A DNA stretch of 64,000 nucleotides. Source: Impatiens glandulifera. Taxonomy: Eukaryota > Streptophyta > Magnoliopsida > Ericales > Balsaminaceae. The number at the start of each line of letters is the position of its first letter. Within the stretch, counting starts at the first letter, position 1. The stretch covers positions 4,332,340-4,396,339 of the forward strand of contig NC_061863.1 in the NCBI RefSeq assembly GCF_907164915.1, written 5' to 3'. The notes beneath the pieces are model-generated. The model searched no databases and had not been told where the DNA came from. It saw only the letters and a list, made by a program, of their open reading frames with translations. Positions 49,794 to 62,715 of the stretch are shown one piece after another. The translations under genes were made by a program, and so were the position numbers.

Positions 49794-52700
49794 CTAGTAA
49801 CTATATCTCGAAACCTTTAACAAACCGAAACCTCCTTCACTTACCACGTCTCTAGATTGTGGCGTTTCTATACAAGCCTCAGGAGGTTCGGTCAAGAAAC
49901 AAACCACCACAACGGTCAAATTATCGCACGCGTTTCTCTTGAGCGCCTCCCTTACCAATTCCCGGGCACATCTTTCAGGGTCATTATGCAGCATCAACTC
50001 TTTCCTCGAAATCGTAACAGAATCCTGACTACTCATCACATCCCATAAACCGTCGCATCCCAATATCAAGAACTCGTCTTCATCAGTCAGTATTGTTTCA
50101 AGTATCTCTGGCTCAGCACTCAATGGACAAGCCGAACCTTTCGTGCCTTTCATGTGCCAATCTCCAATTGCTCGTGAAACTGATAACTGCCCATTTAGGT
50201 AACCGCCGTATACAACACCTCCTAGTAGTTCAATTCTTTGTCTTTCGGTTGGGCAATTTGGTTTGTGGTCTTTCGATAACTCTATCGCTTTTCCTAGCTT
50301 ACTTAGCACTGCCCGACAATCACCAGCATTTGCCACCAATACTCTTCTGCAATCAAACAAACAAAAAACAGAATTCCATCATTATCAATAACTTATTATG
50401 TCAAATCAAATCAGCAAAATATTAAATACTAAGAATATATTAATCATCCAAGATGAAACAAGTCCTAAGAGTATATCCTTCTTTTGAAAAGAGAGACCCT
50501 TTTCGTTCATCCACAAAAGTTGTGACAAGAGTTATCAAAAATTAAATCAAGGCCAAACAACAACAAATGAAACGACAAAAGAAATGATAAGTTGAGTGAA
50601 AAAATTCCCTAAACCTATTGTTAAATAGGTATGTGAGAAGACGTGTTATGATAAGACAAATGACAAATGGACGGAGGTTCAAATATATAATTATGAGCTC
50701 ATGGATCGTCTAGATGGAGATTCCTAAGAGTATATCCTTTTCTGAAAGCGAGACCCTTTTCGTTCATCCACGAAAGGTGTGAAGGTCACGCTTTGCCTAG
50801 ACAGAAATAACCAATTACAGAACAAGTTGTGACAAGAGTTATCACAAGTTAAATCAATACCAAACAACAATAACAAATGAAATGACAAAAGGAAGGATAA
50901 GTTAAAATGTGACAAAATGCCCTAAAAATTATTGTTAAATAGGTATGTGAGAAGATGTATTACCATAAGACAAATGGGTCATGGTTATGAAGGACCAATC
51001 CAAGAGTTACATGTTGCAAAAGGTGGAGGTTCTAGTTAGTTTATATGATTACGAACTCATGGATTGTCTAGATGGAGAGTCCTAAGAGTATATCCTTTTT
51101 TTGGAAAGCGAGACCCTTTACGTTCATCCACGAAAGGTGTGAAGGTCATGCTTTGCATAGACAAAAATAACCAATTAAAGAATAAGTTGCGACAAGAGTT
51201 ATCACAAGTTAAATCGAGACCAAACAACGACAACAAATGAAATGACAAAAGGAAAGGATAAGTTGAAAAGTGACAAAAATGCCCTAAAATGTATGGTTAA
51301 ATAGGTATGTGAGAGTCCGTGTCATGATAAGACAAATGGGTTATGGTTTTGACGGGACCAATCCAAGACTCACACGTGGTAAAAGACGGAGGTTCTATTT
51401 AGTTTATATAATTACAAACTCATGGATTGTCTAGATGGAAAGTCCTAAGAGTATATCCTTTTTTGGAAAGCGAGACCATTTACGTTTATCCACGAAAGGT
51501 GTGAAGGTCACGCTTTACATAGACAAAAATAACCAATTAAAGAGTAAGTTGCGACAAAAGTTATCACAAGTTAAATCAAGGCCAAACAACGACAACAAAT
51601 GAAACGACAAAAGGAAATGATAAGTTGAAAAGTGACAAAAATGCCCTAAAAAGTATGGTTAAATAGGTATGTGAGAGGACGTGTCACGATAAGACAAATG
51701 GGTTATGGTTTTGACGGGACCAATCCAAGACTCACACGTGGTAAAAGGTGGAGGTTCTAGTTAGTTTATATAATTACAAAATGATGGATTGTCTAGATGG
51801 AAAGTCCTAAGTGTATATCCTTTTTTGGAAAGCGAGACCCTTTACGTTTATCCACGAAAGGTGTGAAGGTCACGCTTTGCATAGACAAAAATAACCAATT
51901 AAAGAGTAAAAGTTGCGACAAGAGTTATCACAAGTTAAATCAAAACCAAACAACGACAACAAATGAAACGACAAAAGGAAAGGATAAGTTTAAAAGAGAC
52001 AAAAATGCCCTAAAAAGTATGGTTAAATAGGTATGTGAGAGGACGTGTCACGATAAGTCAAATGGGTTATGGTTTTGACGGGACCAATCCAAGACTCACA
52101 CGTGGCAAAAGACGGAGGTTCTAGTTAGTTTATATAATTACAAAGTCATGGATTGTCTAGATGGAGAGTCCTAAGAGTATATCCTTTTTTGGAAAGCGAG
52201 ACCATTTTTGTTCATCCACAAAAGGTACGAAGGTCACGCTTTGCATGGACAAAAATAAACAATTAAAGAGTAAGTTGCGACAAGAGTTATCACAAGTTAA
52301 ATCAAGACCAAACAACGACAACAAATGAAACGACAAAAAGAAAGGATAAGTTGAAAAGTGACAAAAATGCCCTAAAAAGTATGTTTAATAGGTATGTGAG
52401 AGGACGTGTCACGATAAGACAAATGTATTAAGGTTTTGAAAGACCAATCCAAGACTCACACGTGGCAAAAGACAAAGGTTACATGTTGTCTAAATGGGTA
52501 AATTTGTGGAAGAGGGAAAAATTTGTTCAAATATGAAAGAGTTTCTTCAATAAATGCCTCCTCTTAATACAACTTGCATTTCTAGAGGAGTTGCCTATAA
52601 TGTAGCAAATCAGTCATGTTTGGGAGTTCTATTGGAATATATTCAGGCTATATACCTAATAGTCTTTCTTTGATTCTTTGTAATGACATTCAGGTATATT

Positions 52701-54652
52701 AATAAAAATTACTTTGTTGACTTAGAAAAAGCAAAATTGTAGTTATACATAATCATGTTACATTGTAGATAATTAATTAAATGATATCTAACTAGAGTTA
52801 GTATGGATAAAATTGGATTAAATGGACAATTAATGAGAATGGTCCTCACCCCTTATGCCATAATACCACATTATATGAAAGACTTGGGCTAAACTAGAAT
52901 TGGTTGTTGTTTGGTTAAGGAATTAAAATTAGAATTAGAATTCGGTGCAATTCCACTTTAATAACCTCCGAAGTCTAAGTCCAATATACTCATGTACGAT
53001 TCAAGTGAAGATCATTTGTAGATTCTTATAGTTAGGTAAAAGAGAAAGAAGAGAAGTAAGAAAAAAAACGTCTCTTAAGAATTACAATTAAATGATTTTT
53101 CCAAATATAAGAATTGAATGAATTGTAATTCAATGACAATTCTTGTAGAATTGAAATCATAATAAACACCGTAGTAATTATGATAAGCAACATAGTGTTG
53201 TCGTTTTGTATCTACACAAGAAGTAAATTAAAGTTTCACGATGGTTTCAGTTACCTTCCGAAGATGAGAGCCGTTAAAGCAGTGGTGCCTGAAGATATAT
53301 CGACGGAACTATCATCTGCAAATGCATAATCAGCATTGATAAAAGCATTCCTAATTGCTTTTTCCATGCAAACAGGAAAATCAGAGTCCTCCACAATGAA
53401 CCTCAAGATGTTCTCCCTAACAAATACGGCTGCTTCAGTCCCACCATGACCATCAAAAATCTGTAAAGTCAATAGACAAATCTCATTTTCAACGAGTATG
53501 GAAGAGAATATATAGAATTCGAGGATAAACAGAATAATAGGCATGAGTATCATTAGAGGAGCTTTCAAAAATCTTATCATTGTTGTTTAATCCATGTTTA
53601 TATATTAACAATTCATATAAATCTAATAATAGAACTCTTAACAGAATCCTAAATTAAATATCCTAAACTAATATTACCTATTAAATATAATTCTTTAAAC
53701 TAATATGTTACACTAAGAATCATACTTTCATTTAAATACTCAATTCATTATTTAACGCTACTTATAACTTCATCTACTTAATAACTACAATCATTTCTTT
53801 ACCATTTATTCATAATTATGACCCTAATATATGCTTTTAATCTCGTATCAAAAATCAAATTATGGAGTGTACTACCAATAAAAAAAGAAAATAATTGATG
53901 GAATGGATATTAAAAAGAGTATGAGATTACTATCTCTTCATTTTTCATCCAAATGGGCTGAAAATGAGCTACATTGCTATGAAATTTCTAATCACAAGCA
54001 GATCAATCTTCAACTTAAGCTAAAAAATGATGCCCCATTAGCATCTGCTAGAATTGTGAGTTTGACCTAAATTTGGGTTAATTAGAGTGATCAAAAATAG
54101 TGTTTCTCAAGTAACAATTAGCTTTCCTGTAGCATTGTGTCTTACACCGTAGAAGGTCCCTGAAGATGGCAAATCTATAGCTGTACCCAAATGCTGATGA
54201 AGATTGTCTATGCATATATGTTCATCCTCCATGAACATCTTGGATCCCTTCTCAGCACAACTCCCAGAGCGAAATACAGGTGGGAAGTCCAAAGTTTCAT
54301 CTGAAGTTAACTTGACATCAGTTGGGGAGTGATCATCCTATACAAAGATCCAATCAAGTTAGTTGTAGTGCTCATAACTCCTACTCAAAGAAGAAACATG
54401 CAATGATAGAAAGACAATATTGTTGCAATAACCAAACAGAAAAAAAAAAATGGTAAGGAATGGTTAGCCTACCATCTCCGTAGTAGAGGCAGTAGTAACA
54501 GAGCTCATGCAATCCTGTAAAATGGGGAGTGATTGAGGAGGATTCCCATTTTTCATTTGCTTCGGATTATTCTCATCTTCATTTTCATTGTCTTGGTTCC
54601 GAATCCCCTCTAAAGTGCTAAACGAAAATGAGAAATCAGTACCTGAAGCCAT
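49794..54652 (-). CDS. Protein phosphatase 2C (At3g51470/At2g33700-like)
   Basis: Four exons, minus strand: 54473-54652, 54146-54337, 53255-53460, 49794-50346. They join in frame to 376 residues. PP2C signatures are complete: MEDEH (96-100), the metal-binding FDGHGG (126-131), [21 protein letters not shown] (about 196-206), [21 protein letters not shown] with metal ligand Asp290, and [10 protein letters not shown] with Asp333. The N-terminal about 75 residues are variable and acidic. Sequence details such as LSKDHKPNC and [10 protein letters not shown] place it near the Arabidopsis PP2C 27/47 clade, Mg/Mn-dependent Ser/Thr phosphatases of the cytosol and nucleus linked to abscisic acid and salt responses. 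The substrate cannot be inferred. Intron 3 (50347-53254) is about 2.9 kb and contains a tandem repeat array. Confidence 0.94.
50463..52490. repeat. Satellite-like array in PP2C intron 3
   Basis: The phrase TCCTAAGAGTATATCC (or one-base variants) recurs at 50463, 50722, 51080, 51443, 51805 and 52169. The last five starts are spaced 358-364 bp apart; the first unit is shortened to about 259 bp. The units are highly similar and include AAAGGTGTGAAGGTCACGCT and ACCAATCCAAGACTCACACG. There is no coding signal; the small frames at 50724-50915, 51057-51248 and 51797-52030 are products of the repeat. It covers roughly 2 kb of the intron. Confidence 0.92.
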
Positions 54653-55439
54653 GCTTATTGAAGTACTGCTGAGGCCAGTAACTCAATAATATCAAATAAC
54701 CCTTAAAATGAACAATGTATGCGTTTGATCTTTGTCTTCGTTAGCTTGCTCCACCTCTGTTTGTGCAGTTAATCCAACAATTCATCTATCTCCCTTATCA
54801 ACAGTGACTCCAACTAAGATCTCAGAACAAAATCCTTGATTCTCAACAAATACATGCATCAGAATGTCTAAAACTCAAATAAGGTCACTTCTCATCAGCC
54901 AGTTGAGAAACAAGTTGCTGTGTAAGAGCTTAAACAGAAGTAGTTCAAAGATTATACCAAGAACCCAGATCGCAAATCATGCAAAGGAAATCAGAATTGA
55001 ACACCTTATGAGAAGATGTGAACAGGAAATAAGAGAAATTCATGTAATCCGAACTATCGAAAACAAAGAAAGACCAAATTCAAGAGACCCATGTAGATAT
55101 AGCAACATGATACCTCTATTCGGAAGTGCGATTTAGAGATATGAAACTAGTTCTATCAAATACAGCAATCGATGATTGCTATGCTTTTGAAGTGAAGAGG
55201 TGTAATCGGGTAACCGACAATCCGACGGAAATAACTAGGGGAGAACTGGGTTCAGGGGAAAAAAGGATCCGCGTGTATGGTGCGCAGACATGGATGAATT
55301 CACGGATTCACGCGATTTTTGGTCAAATTATGTGAGTATCAGACGAACAAGAAAGATGGCTTCCGTTACGTTGATTATTGATCCTTTGTGGGACCCATCT
55401 TTCGATACGCCCGTCCTGACCGTTTGATCTTAGGAATAT
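54653..55439 (-). promoter_or_regulatory. Upstream region of the PP2C gene
   Basis: Higher GC than flanking DNA (especially 55130-55430), as expected for a 5' leader and promoter of the minus-strand PP2C gene. No TATA box or start site could be fixed. The plus-strand frames 54864-55136 and 55126-55335 show no domain. Confidence 0.4.
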
Positions 55440-55727
55440 AGAGCATGTTTGATGTAGTTGAAAAATTATGATTTTTCTTGGAAATAATTCTTGTTTTAGG
55501 AAAAAAACTTTATTTTCTTCCTTTGATGGAAAAATCTTTATTTTGATATGTTGGGTTTTTATTAAATAAATATTTCTATACTTTTTTTATTATTATTTAA
55601 TTAATTTATTAATTAAATATTAAAATATTCTTATTTTATCTTTGTAAAAATTAAATATAAAAATAAATCAACATTATATTAATTTATCAAAAAAAATTTA
55701 AATAACTTAAAAATCAAACAAGCTCTA
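55440..55727. mobile_element. MITE with TAGAGC(A/T)TGTTTGAT ends
   Basis: The left end TAGAGCATGTTTGATGTAG is mirrored by the right end ATCAAACAAGCTCTA. The interior is about 290 bp, strongly AT-rich and non-coding. End sequence and size match hAT-type MITEs. The target duplication is unclear. Confidence 0.55.
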
Positions 55728-57461
55728 AATGTAGAAAATAATTATTTATTTGTTTATTTATTTAATATTTAAAACATTATAAAATAAATTAACAGTAAAT
55801 TAAATAATTAATACCAAGTGTTTTCAAAAGAGAGAAAGACTTTAACTCAATATAATTTCTTAATAATTTAATTGATTATCTTTAAATAAGTCTCTAATCT
55901 ATTTAAACGTATAAAATAAATAATTTAAAATAAAATATTTATAATATGTTATTTTTAAAAAATTATCTCAATTATATAAATTAAATTTTATAATTATTCA
56001 ATCAATAAAATAATAATTCAAAAAATATTAAATATATAAAAGTAAAAATAAAATAATATTATTGTAAAGCTAAAAATAGACACTTTAACACATTTAAAAT
56101 TGTTAATTTAACTAATTTTAACTTTTTAGAATATGCACGTAATTTATTATTAGAGTAATTAGAAAAAATAAATTATAGAGATAATGTTTGATTACACATG
56201 AAAAATAGGTTTCAATGCTACGTCTCATGTTCCCAATGAGTCTCATGTTCCCAATGACGATGTTTTATTAGAACATACATGTTTTATAAGAACATACATC
56301 TATATTATTGTCATAGACCTATAAACGAGAATGAAACTAACAAATGTACCTAAAAATAAAATAAAATTTAAATAGAACCTTATCCAAATATTTTGTTTTT
56401 GCTGAAATATTATTTTTGATATTTATACTTTTTAAATGATTAAATATTATTTAGAGCAGAAAAATAAGAAAGATTGAAACAAGAATAAACAAACTGACCA
56501 TTAGGCCAGTTGACCGGCAAGGCGTATATGAACATAGGTCGTGCTCGCGCAGGTGCTGTCCGTAGATGTGCATTCAGGTTTAGACACATGTGTAGTTCTG
56601 GACTCCGGACTTTCGAAGAGAATTATAAGACGAATGTTCGAATCCTAAAAACATCAATTTTTCTTTATGCCAAAGGAGATGATTCAAATATTAGATATTC
56701 CGAATGATAAAAGAATAATGCGTGTTCTACCTCGCTATGTGCAAGAGGCCTCCAATATGAAGCAACAAAAGTGTTGAAATGACTAAATCCAATTTCGAAC
56801 TGAAAACCAAAAACAAAATTTACAAATTGATAAATTGATGATAACCTATCTAGGAACTTACCATAATATGAAGTTGAGACAACATTAACATATTAACATA
56901 GTCTATGATGGAAAATCCAAACTATTCTTTAAGTATTTTTTTGGAAAATTTTGGAATTCTCTCAAAACATAGATTCAAACACAAATAAAAAATTCAAACA
57001 AGTTCTAACATGTTTAGAGAACGTTTCTAGGTTATTGTTCTTAAGCAAAGTATCAAGAACAACAACTTAGTTTTTGAATTTTCTTGGGTATTTCCTTATT
57101 ATGATGAATGAAAGGAAACTAATCCGACAAATAGCTTATAAATCAACCTAGTAATGTTTCTAAATCAGCAATTTGAACCAAAAAACATTAAACACAAACT
57201 ACTAAACTCAAATATGAAAAAAAAAAATCAAACTTTAGCTTATGATTCCATAGAAAAGTTTCTTACTTCCTTGTTTACCAATATCCAAAAAAAAAAAAAC
57301 TAAATAAACTCAAATTCCATTCATTGAGGAAATGACTTACAGTTCTCCTTTCTCTCTCTAATCCCCTCTTTCTCTTGCCAAAAGCTCAAATATCTCCATT
57401 TTCATCCAAAATTTCATCGAACAAATGGGGATTAACCGATCCTGAAAACCTGCAAGGGATT

Positions 57462-57505
57462 AAGGGAAATGATCACATCACATTTCTTTTGTGATCATTT
57501 CCCTT
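57462..57505. repeat. Perfect 16-bp stem hairpin
   Basis: AAGGGAAATGATCACA at 57462-57477 and its exact reverse complement at 57490-57505, separated by 12 bases. The loop is too short for a typical plant miRNA precursor. It may be a MITE remnant or a structure-forming site. Confidence 0.9.
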
Positions 57506-59129
57506 TTAACCATTGAAAATGTCAAGAAATGTCGATTTTGCATTTTCCAAAAATGGATCTGCTGCCTGCCTGCTGCATCTAATGCATCGGGGAAGAAGGG
57601 GTTGCATTGGAGCTCAATTGGGCCGCGTTGTACAAGATCACTCCACTCGATTGACTCCAAACGTTCACCTCTGGGCCTAGGCCTTTATTTTAAGGCTTGG
57701 TGTTGCATTAATGGGCTTATTATATGTTTGGGCCTGAGTTGAACCCATTAGGTCTGCATATTTACTCAAAATTAATTAATATATATATTTTATATATGTT
57801 TGTACTTTTTTAATTTTTATTTAAATTAGTTCGGCATTTAATATTTTGGAATTCGATTATATAATGTTGTCTCTAAATTTATTTCAATCACGTGTAATGA
57901 GTGAGTCGGTATATGAATACCTTTTGCACTCGAGATATATTTCAAATTATAACATTTATAGTGTAAAATGTGGTTTTCTATAATTTTATTATGTTTGGAT
58001 AAATTATATAATTGTAATTTTAAAATGAAATATAAATGATAAAGTTAAAAGTTATTAATAAAAAAAAAAGCTTTTAAAATAACATAATGTAAATATTTTA
58101 TTTTATAAATTCAAATAGATTAAAGAATTATTGTAAGTTATAGTTGAAGAGTTATATTTAAAATTATATTAATTTTAATATAAATGATAATAGTATTTGT
58201 TTTTTTTAAGTTAAATAATTTTAGATATAATAAAGAGTTATAACCTGTATTTGATTTCGACATCCAATTGTATGTCAAGTATAATCCCCCTTCATTTTTC
58301 TTTATTTTTGTTACATTGTTAGCTAACCAATTTATATTAAATTTTTACTCTTTTATTAAAACTTTTATTTTCACATAAAAGTGTATCACTCTCATTTTAT
58401 ATGATATAAGTTCTTTTTTACATTAATATAATTTTATAAGAGCTTGAGAAGTATCATATTGATGATATATACTATCTATGCAATCGTTATTTTTAACTCT
58501 TTAATCAATTTTTATTTATTTATTTAAGAGAGTAATGGCCCAATTTGAATACTTCGGAATCTGGAGCTTTTAAAATTTATTTTTTAAATATATTATTGTG
58601 ATCATAATTTACAAGAAATAATATTATAAAATATATACTTTAATTATTTATAAATTAATAATATTTGACAATTCATAAATTAATTGTTTCTCATTTTAAT
58701 TGAAAGTTATAAACATTGCCTATCCAATTTATAAATCTGAAATTAATTATTTAAATAATAAAATCAAAATAATTAAAATTAATGTCAAATATTATTAAAT
58801 AATTAATTGAATTAATTATTATAATAATTAACCTCAAATAATTAAAATAATAGTAAAAAAAATTAAATAAAATAATTTGAGATAAATGTTATGCTCACCT
58901 CATCTTAAATTAATTTTAAAAAATCAAAATGAATTGAAATAAATAATTTATGATAAAATTGTATACATTTTATTCAAAATAAATTATTTATTAAACTCTA
59001 CAAATATAAAAAAAATATAAAAATAAGCAAAATAAATGTCATATTTATTAAAAATATTTTGTAGCTTAAAAATAGAGCTAAAGGGATTGAAGAAAAAATA
59101 ATTTCAAACAAGCTCTAAGGCTAAAAAAG

Positions 59130-60900
59130 TGTCGCAATTTGCTGTAGCAGATGAGCACCCATGCTCCATTCCATGCTCAAGAACGCTCCGCATAGCCCGC
59201 TGCAATAAAAACAAGATGCTTCTGCGCAACATACAGATGCATCCAACGATGTCAACTTAGACGTGCGCGAATCTCTCATCGCTAACGGAACGCCCAATGT
59301 TCGCGCTTAGGCTCTAAACAATGTCGTTTCAACCCCTCCTCAATGCTCAAATGCGGAAATTTCGGCATAACTTGACTTCTTCCCCGCAGTAACAAACTAG
59401 ATAAGAACAACTTTCATCTTTGATTTCTCAAAGATTGATCTTTGTCGTTTCTCCACTATTTGAATACGTTCAAAAGGTGAAAATATCACCCTACTTTGGT
59501 GATCATTTCACCTACAACCCAAGGAAACATCATTTTCTATACAAGCAATTGACTGAAGAACAAATAAAAGGACATTGCTAGCCTTTTTCACTAAATTAAA
59601 GCCACTTGCAACCAACCTTGGGAGGCTAAGGCTATAAATAGCATCCTCTGAGCAAACTGAAGGTAAGGAATCCAATCATAAACCCTCAATCACTCCCAAA
59701 GAGAAATCCATCATTAGAAATTTTCAAGTTTTGTTCTGAAAATTTTGAAATTTCGTGTAAGGCTGTAAAGCTCGGATCTGTGCATTCACAAAACTTCTAA
59801 AAGAGTTCAGGAGTGTTCTTTAACTCATAGTAAGATCCCAATCATACTGTAATTATTATAGGTTTTAATTAAAAAAATTACATTTCAGTCGACTAGTTTC
59901 ATATATACTAGTTGATTGTTTGATATCTTGATTGGAAAATGATCATAAGATCATTTGTAAGCACTCTATCGAATCAATCAACTTAAATATGAAATACCCA
60001 AATTTGATTTTGAAAATTTTCAAAATCGGGTTTTTGTTCTTAAGTTATTACTCATGTACATCAATCTAGAAACCTTACTAATACGTTTATAAGGATGTTA
60101 AGAACATATTCAAGCCAATTTTAAGTAATCCCGATCATGTTTAATAAAAAACTAATTTTTTTTATAAAAAATTCAGTTTTTGAATTGGTTAAAACGAACC
60201 GTCAATGTTCATATTTTGATTTTATTCAACCATATGAAGTATAAGGAATCTATTGGCTAGCTCCTTGCACTTTATTAAACCTTACAAAAATAAATATGTT
60301 GTTTTAGCTCAAAACCGTTTGAGTTGAATGGAACATCATCTCAATTGAATGATGCATTGGGATGATGTTATAAATGATCACTAGGACTAGGTGAAGTTTC
60401 CCATGCTCTTGGATCAACGTAATAGGGCCCTAGTCAAAATCATCAAACATGTAGTTTGATGTTCTTGACGTCCGACCGAGGGTTCAACCTGGGTTCGATT
60501 TTGGACCGAGAAAATCGAACCCTCCCATACACCGGACCGAGAAATCTTGCACCAGGACGATGATTCATAGCCTAGGAGCAAGAGCTCCTTGCATCCGACC
60601 GAGGATTCCTAACATGGGACCGAGCTTCTCACACCCCGACCGAGGAATTTTGCATCCAACCGATAGCTTCCCGCACTTGACCAAGAGCCTCTCGCACCCG
60701 AATGAGAGCTCCTTGCAACCCGACTGAGGAATTCCGCATCCGACTAAGAGCCTCTTGCACCCACGACAAGAGCCGGAAGTCTCTCGCACTCGACCGAGAG
60801 CCTCCCGCACCCCAACCGAGAGCTCCCGCACCTCGACCTAGGACCGAAGAAAACCACACCCTAGACCGAAAAGACCGGTCATATGGCATGCTTGGTTAGG
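59130..60900. mobile_element. Possible non-autonomous LTR element remnant
   Basis: A segment richer in GC than its surroundings, with a promoter-like GCTATAAATAGCATCC at about 59631-59646 followed by leader-like sequence, and a minisatellite at its right end. Such composition fits an LTR retrotransposon without coding capacity, but I could not find paired LTRs, a primer-binding site or target duplications. Confidence 0.3.
60470..60870. repeat. Diverged GC-rich minisatellite (GACCGAG motif)
   Basis: The heptamer GACCGAG occurs at least seven times here, with many one- or two-base variants, within irregular units of about 25-32 bp of the form CTCGCACCCGACCGAGAG. Because units are in loose register, both strands stay open and yield Arg/Gly/Cys- or Pro-rich frames that are not genes. 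Confidence 0.8.
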
Positions 60901-62715
60901 ATTTTAAGTTTCAAATTGTATTTTTATTATTGTAGCCCAAATCATTTTTTTAATTTGCAAAAAAATATAAAAATATATAAAAATATTTTCATAAAAAATA
61001 TTTTTATAAGGGCTTATTTGAGATTTATTTTTATATCATAATAAAAACTGATATTTTTTAAGTACTTTTCTTAGTAGCCATCGACATCAATCTTAAGTAC
61101 CAGCATTTAAATATTATCTACAAATGCAAGAAAAATCTGTGTATGTTTAGGACCTGAAGAATAATTGGTTAAATAAAATATAATAAACTAATTTTTCAAA
61201 AGTCATGATTTTATAGAGTAGAAATCGTTCTTTAACGGGTACAGAGAATATATGCGAACACCCTTTCCCGACATCAAACAATCGAATTAAAAAACAATCT
61301 CTCTGATCAAATATTCGTTGTAGACGTATCATTTTATTAATTTTAAATTAAAAATCAATTGATTACTCTTTTATCAAATAACTAATCTTTAAATTAATTT
61401 AAAATAATATTTCTTTTAAAATATTATTTAAAATTTGATAAAATAATTATTATTATAATTAATTTCAAATATCGGACATGTTTCAATAAATTTTTTAATT
61501 AATGTTTTATTAAAAATATTCTCAACACTGCAAACTGATGTTTTAATTTTTCAAACTCAAATTGTTTTCGAGACAAGGAATTTTAGGTTACAAAAGTGTT
61601 TATTCTTATAGTTAGTTTAATGTTGGTTATTTGAGGATTTTTAGTGTTTTTTATTAATAAACAATATATTATTTAAAAAAATAGATTATGTGTTTTTTTT
61701 AATTGGTTTTTTAATTTAAAATTTAAATTTTATTAAAAAATATTTTTAATTAATAAAATGAGGTAAATTAATTATTAAAAATATACCATTTAAATTTGAA
61801 TAAAAATCTAAAAAACTCATAGAACAAGCTTACCTTATTTCTTATACAATAATGTTTGCACTTTAATTACCTATATATTTTATTTAATTCACTTCTTAGA
61901 AACATATACTCTACTATTTTTTGACCATTATTTATTTTTTATATATTTTTTTTATGTAGGACATTTAGATTATTTAAATATCATTGTGTTTTAGAAGAAG
62001 GTTATAGTAAAAATATAATGTTTTTTTACTAACATAATTTATTTATATTATTTTTAAATTAAAAAGAACTAACAGGATACTCAAAACCATAACCAGACCA
62101 GGTTTTCAACTCAAAATACTTCTACAAACATTTATTATAATACAAAACTAACTTGTTTTTCCATTATCAAGACTTCATCCTAAAAAAAAAAGTTAGTGAC
62201 CTAATCTATTATTTATTTAGAGATTCAATTAGGTTAGACTTGCACCAAAATATGGTTGTGACGGTGCATCAATACCATATTACTTACTCAATATGATATT
62301 ACCCAAAATTTATACTCGAAAACTCGTCTCGTTAAAATAACTCAAACTTGAAAAACTAATAATGTTTGAAAAATTTAGGATTTTTAGGATTTCTAATATA
62401 CATATTATATTATATCTTTTATAAAGTGAACTATAAATATAATTCTCAAACTCGATTACAAAATAAGTTACTATTCGAGTCGAGCTTTGAGTTATTTACG
62501 AGCAACTTAACTAGTTTACCACCACTATTCCAAGACACACAATTTCATATAAATAAGGACTACATTGATAAAAATATAATCCATGGGGGGAGAATGAAGA
62601 GGATTAAAGAATTTATGGGCATAATTATGGTGCATAGGATAACAATATGTGGCATCTTTATTATTCTATTTTAGTTTTGTTAAATGATTTTTTTCTGGTC
62701 CTTTCACCAACGACC

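Larger units (their letters stand above)
55728..62715. other. Gene-free repeat-rich region
   Basis: AT-rich DNA with scattered A/T tracts. It holds a perfect hairpin at 57462-57505, a more GC-rich segment around 59130-60900 with a minisatellite, and no exon-like reading frame. The frames at 56510-56707, 57478-57742 and 60565-60889 lack domains. The last few hundred bases probably include the promoter of the FKBP gene; TCATATAAATAAGG near 62547-62560, about 160 bp before the start codon, is a possible TATA box. Confidence 0.55.

Noticed and set aside
50724..52030. Small frames on both strands in the PP2C intron array
   Set aside because: They are repeat-derived frames inside an intron and show no recognisable domain.
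56503..56645. Possible tRNA-derived element (GGCCAGTTGACCGG with GTTCGAATCC)
   Set aside because: The candidate boxes are about 130 bases apart, too far for a tRNA-type promoter, and no other SINE feature is visible.
60565..60889. Arg/Gly/Cys-rich open frames on the minus strand
   Set aside because: They result from the GACCGAG minisatellite, which lacks stops in several frames. No start context or splice signals are present.
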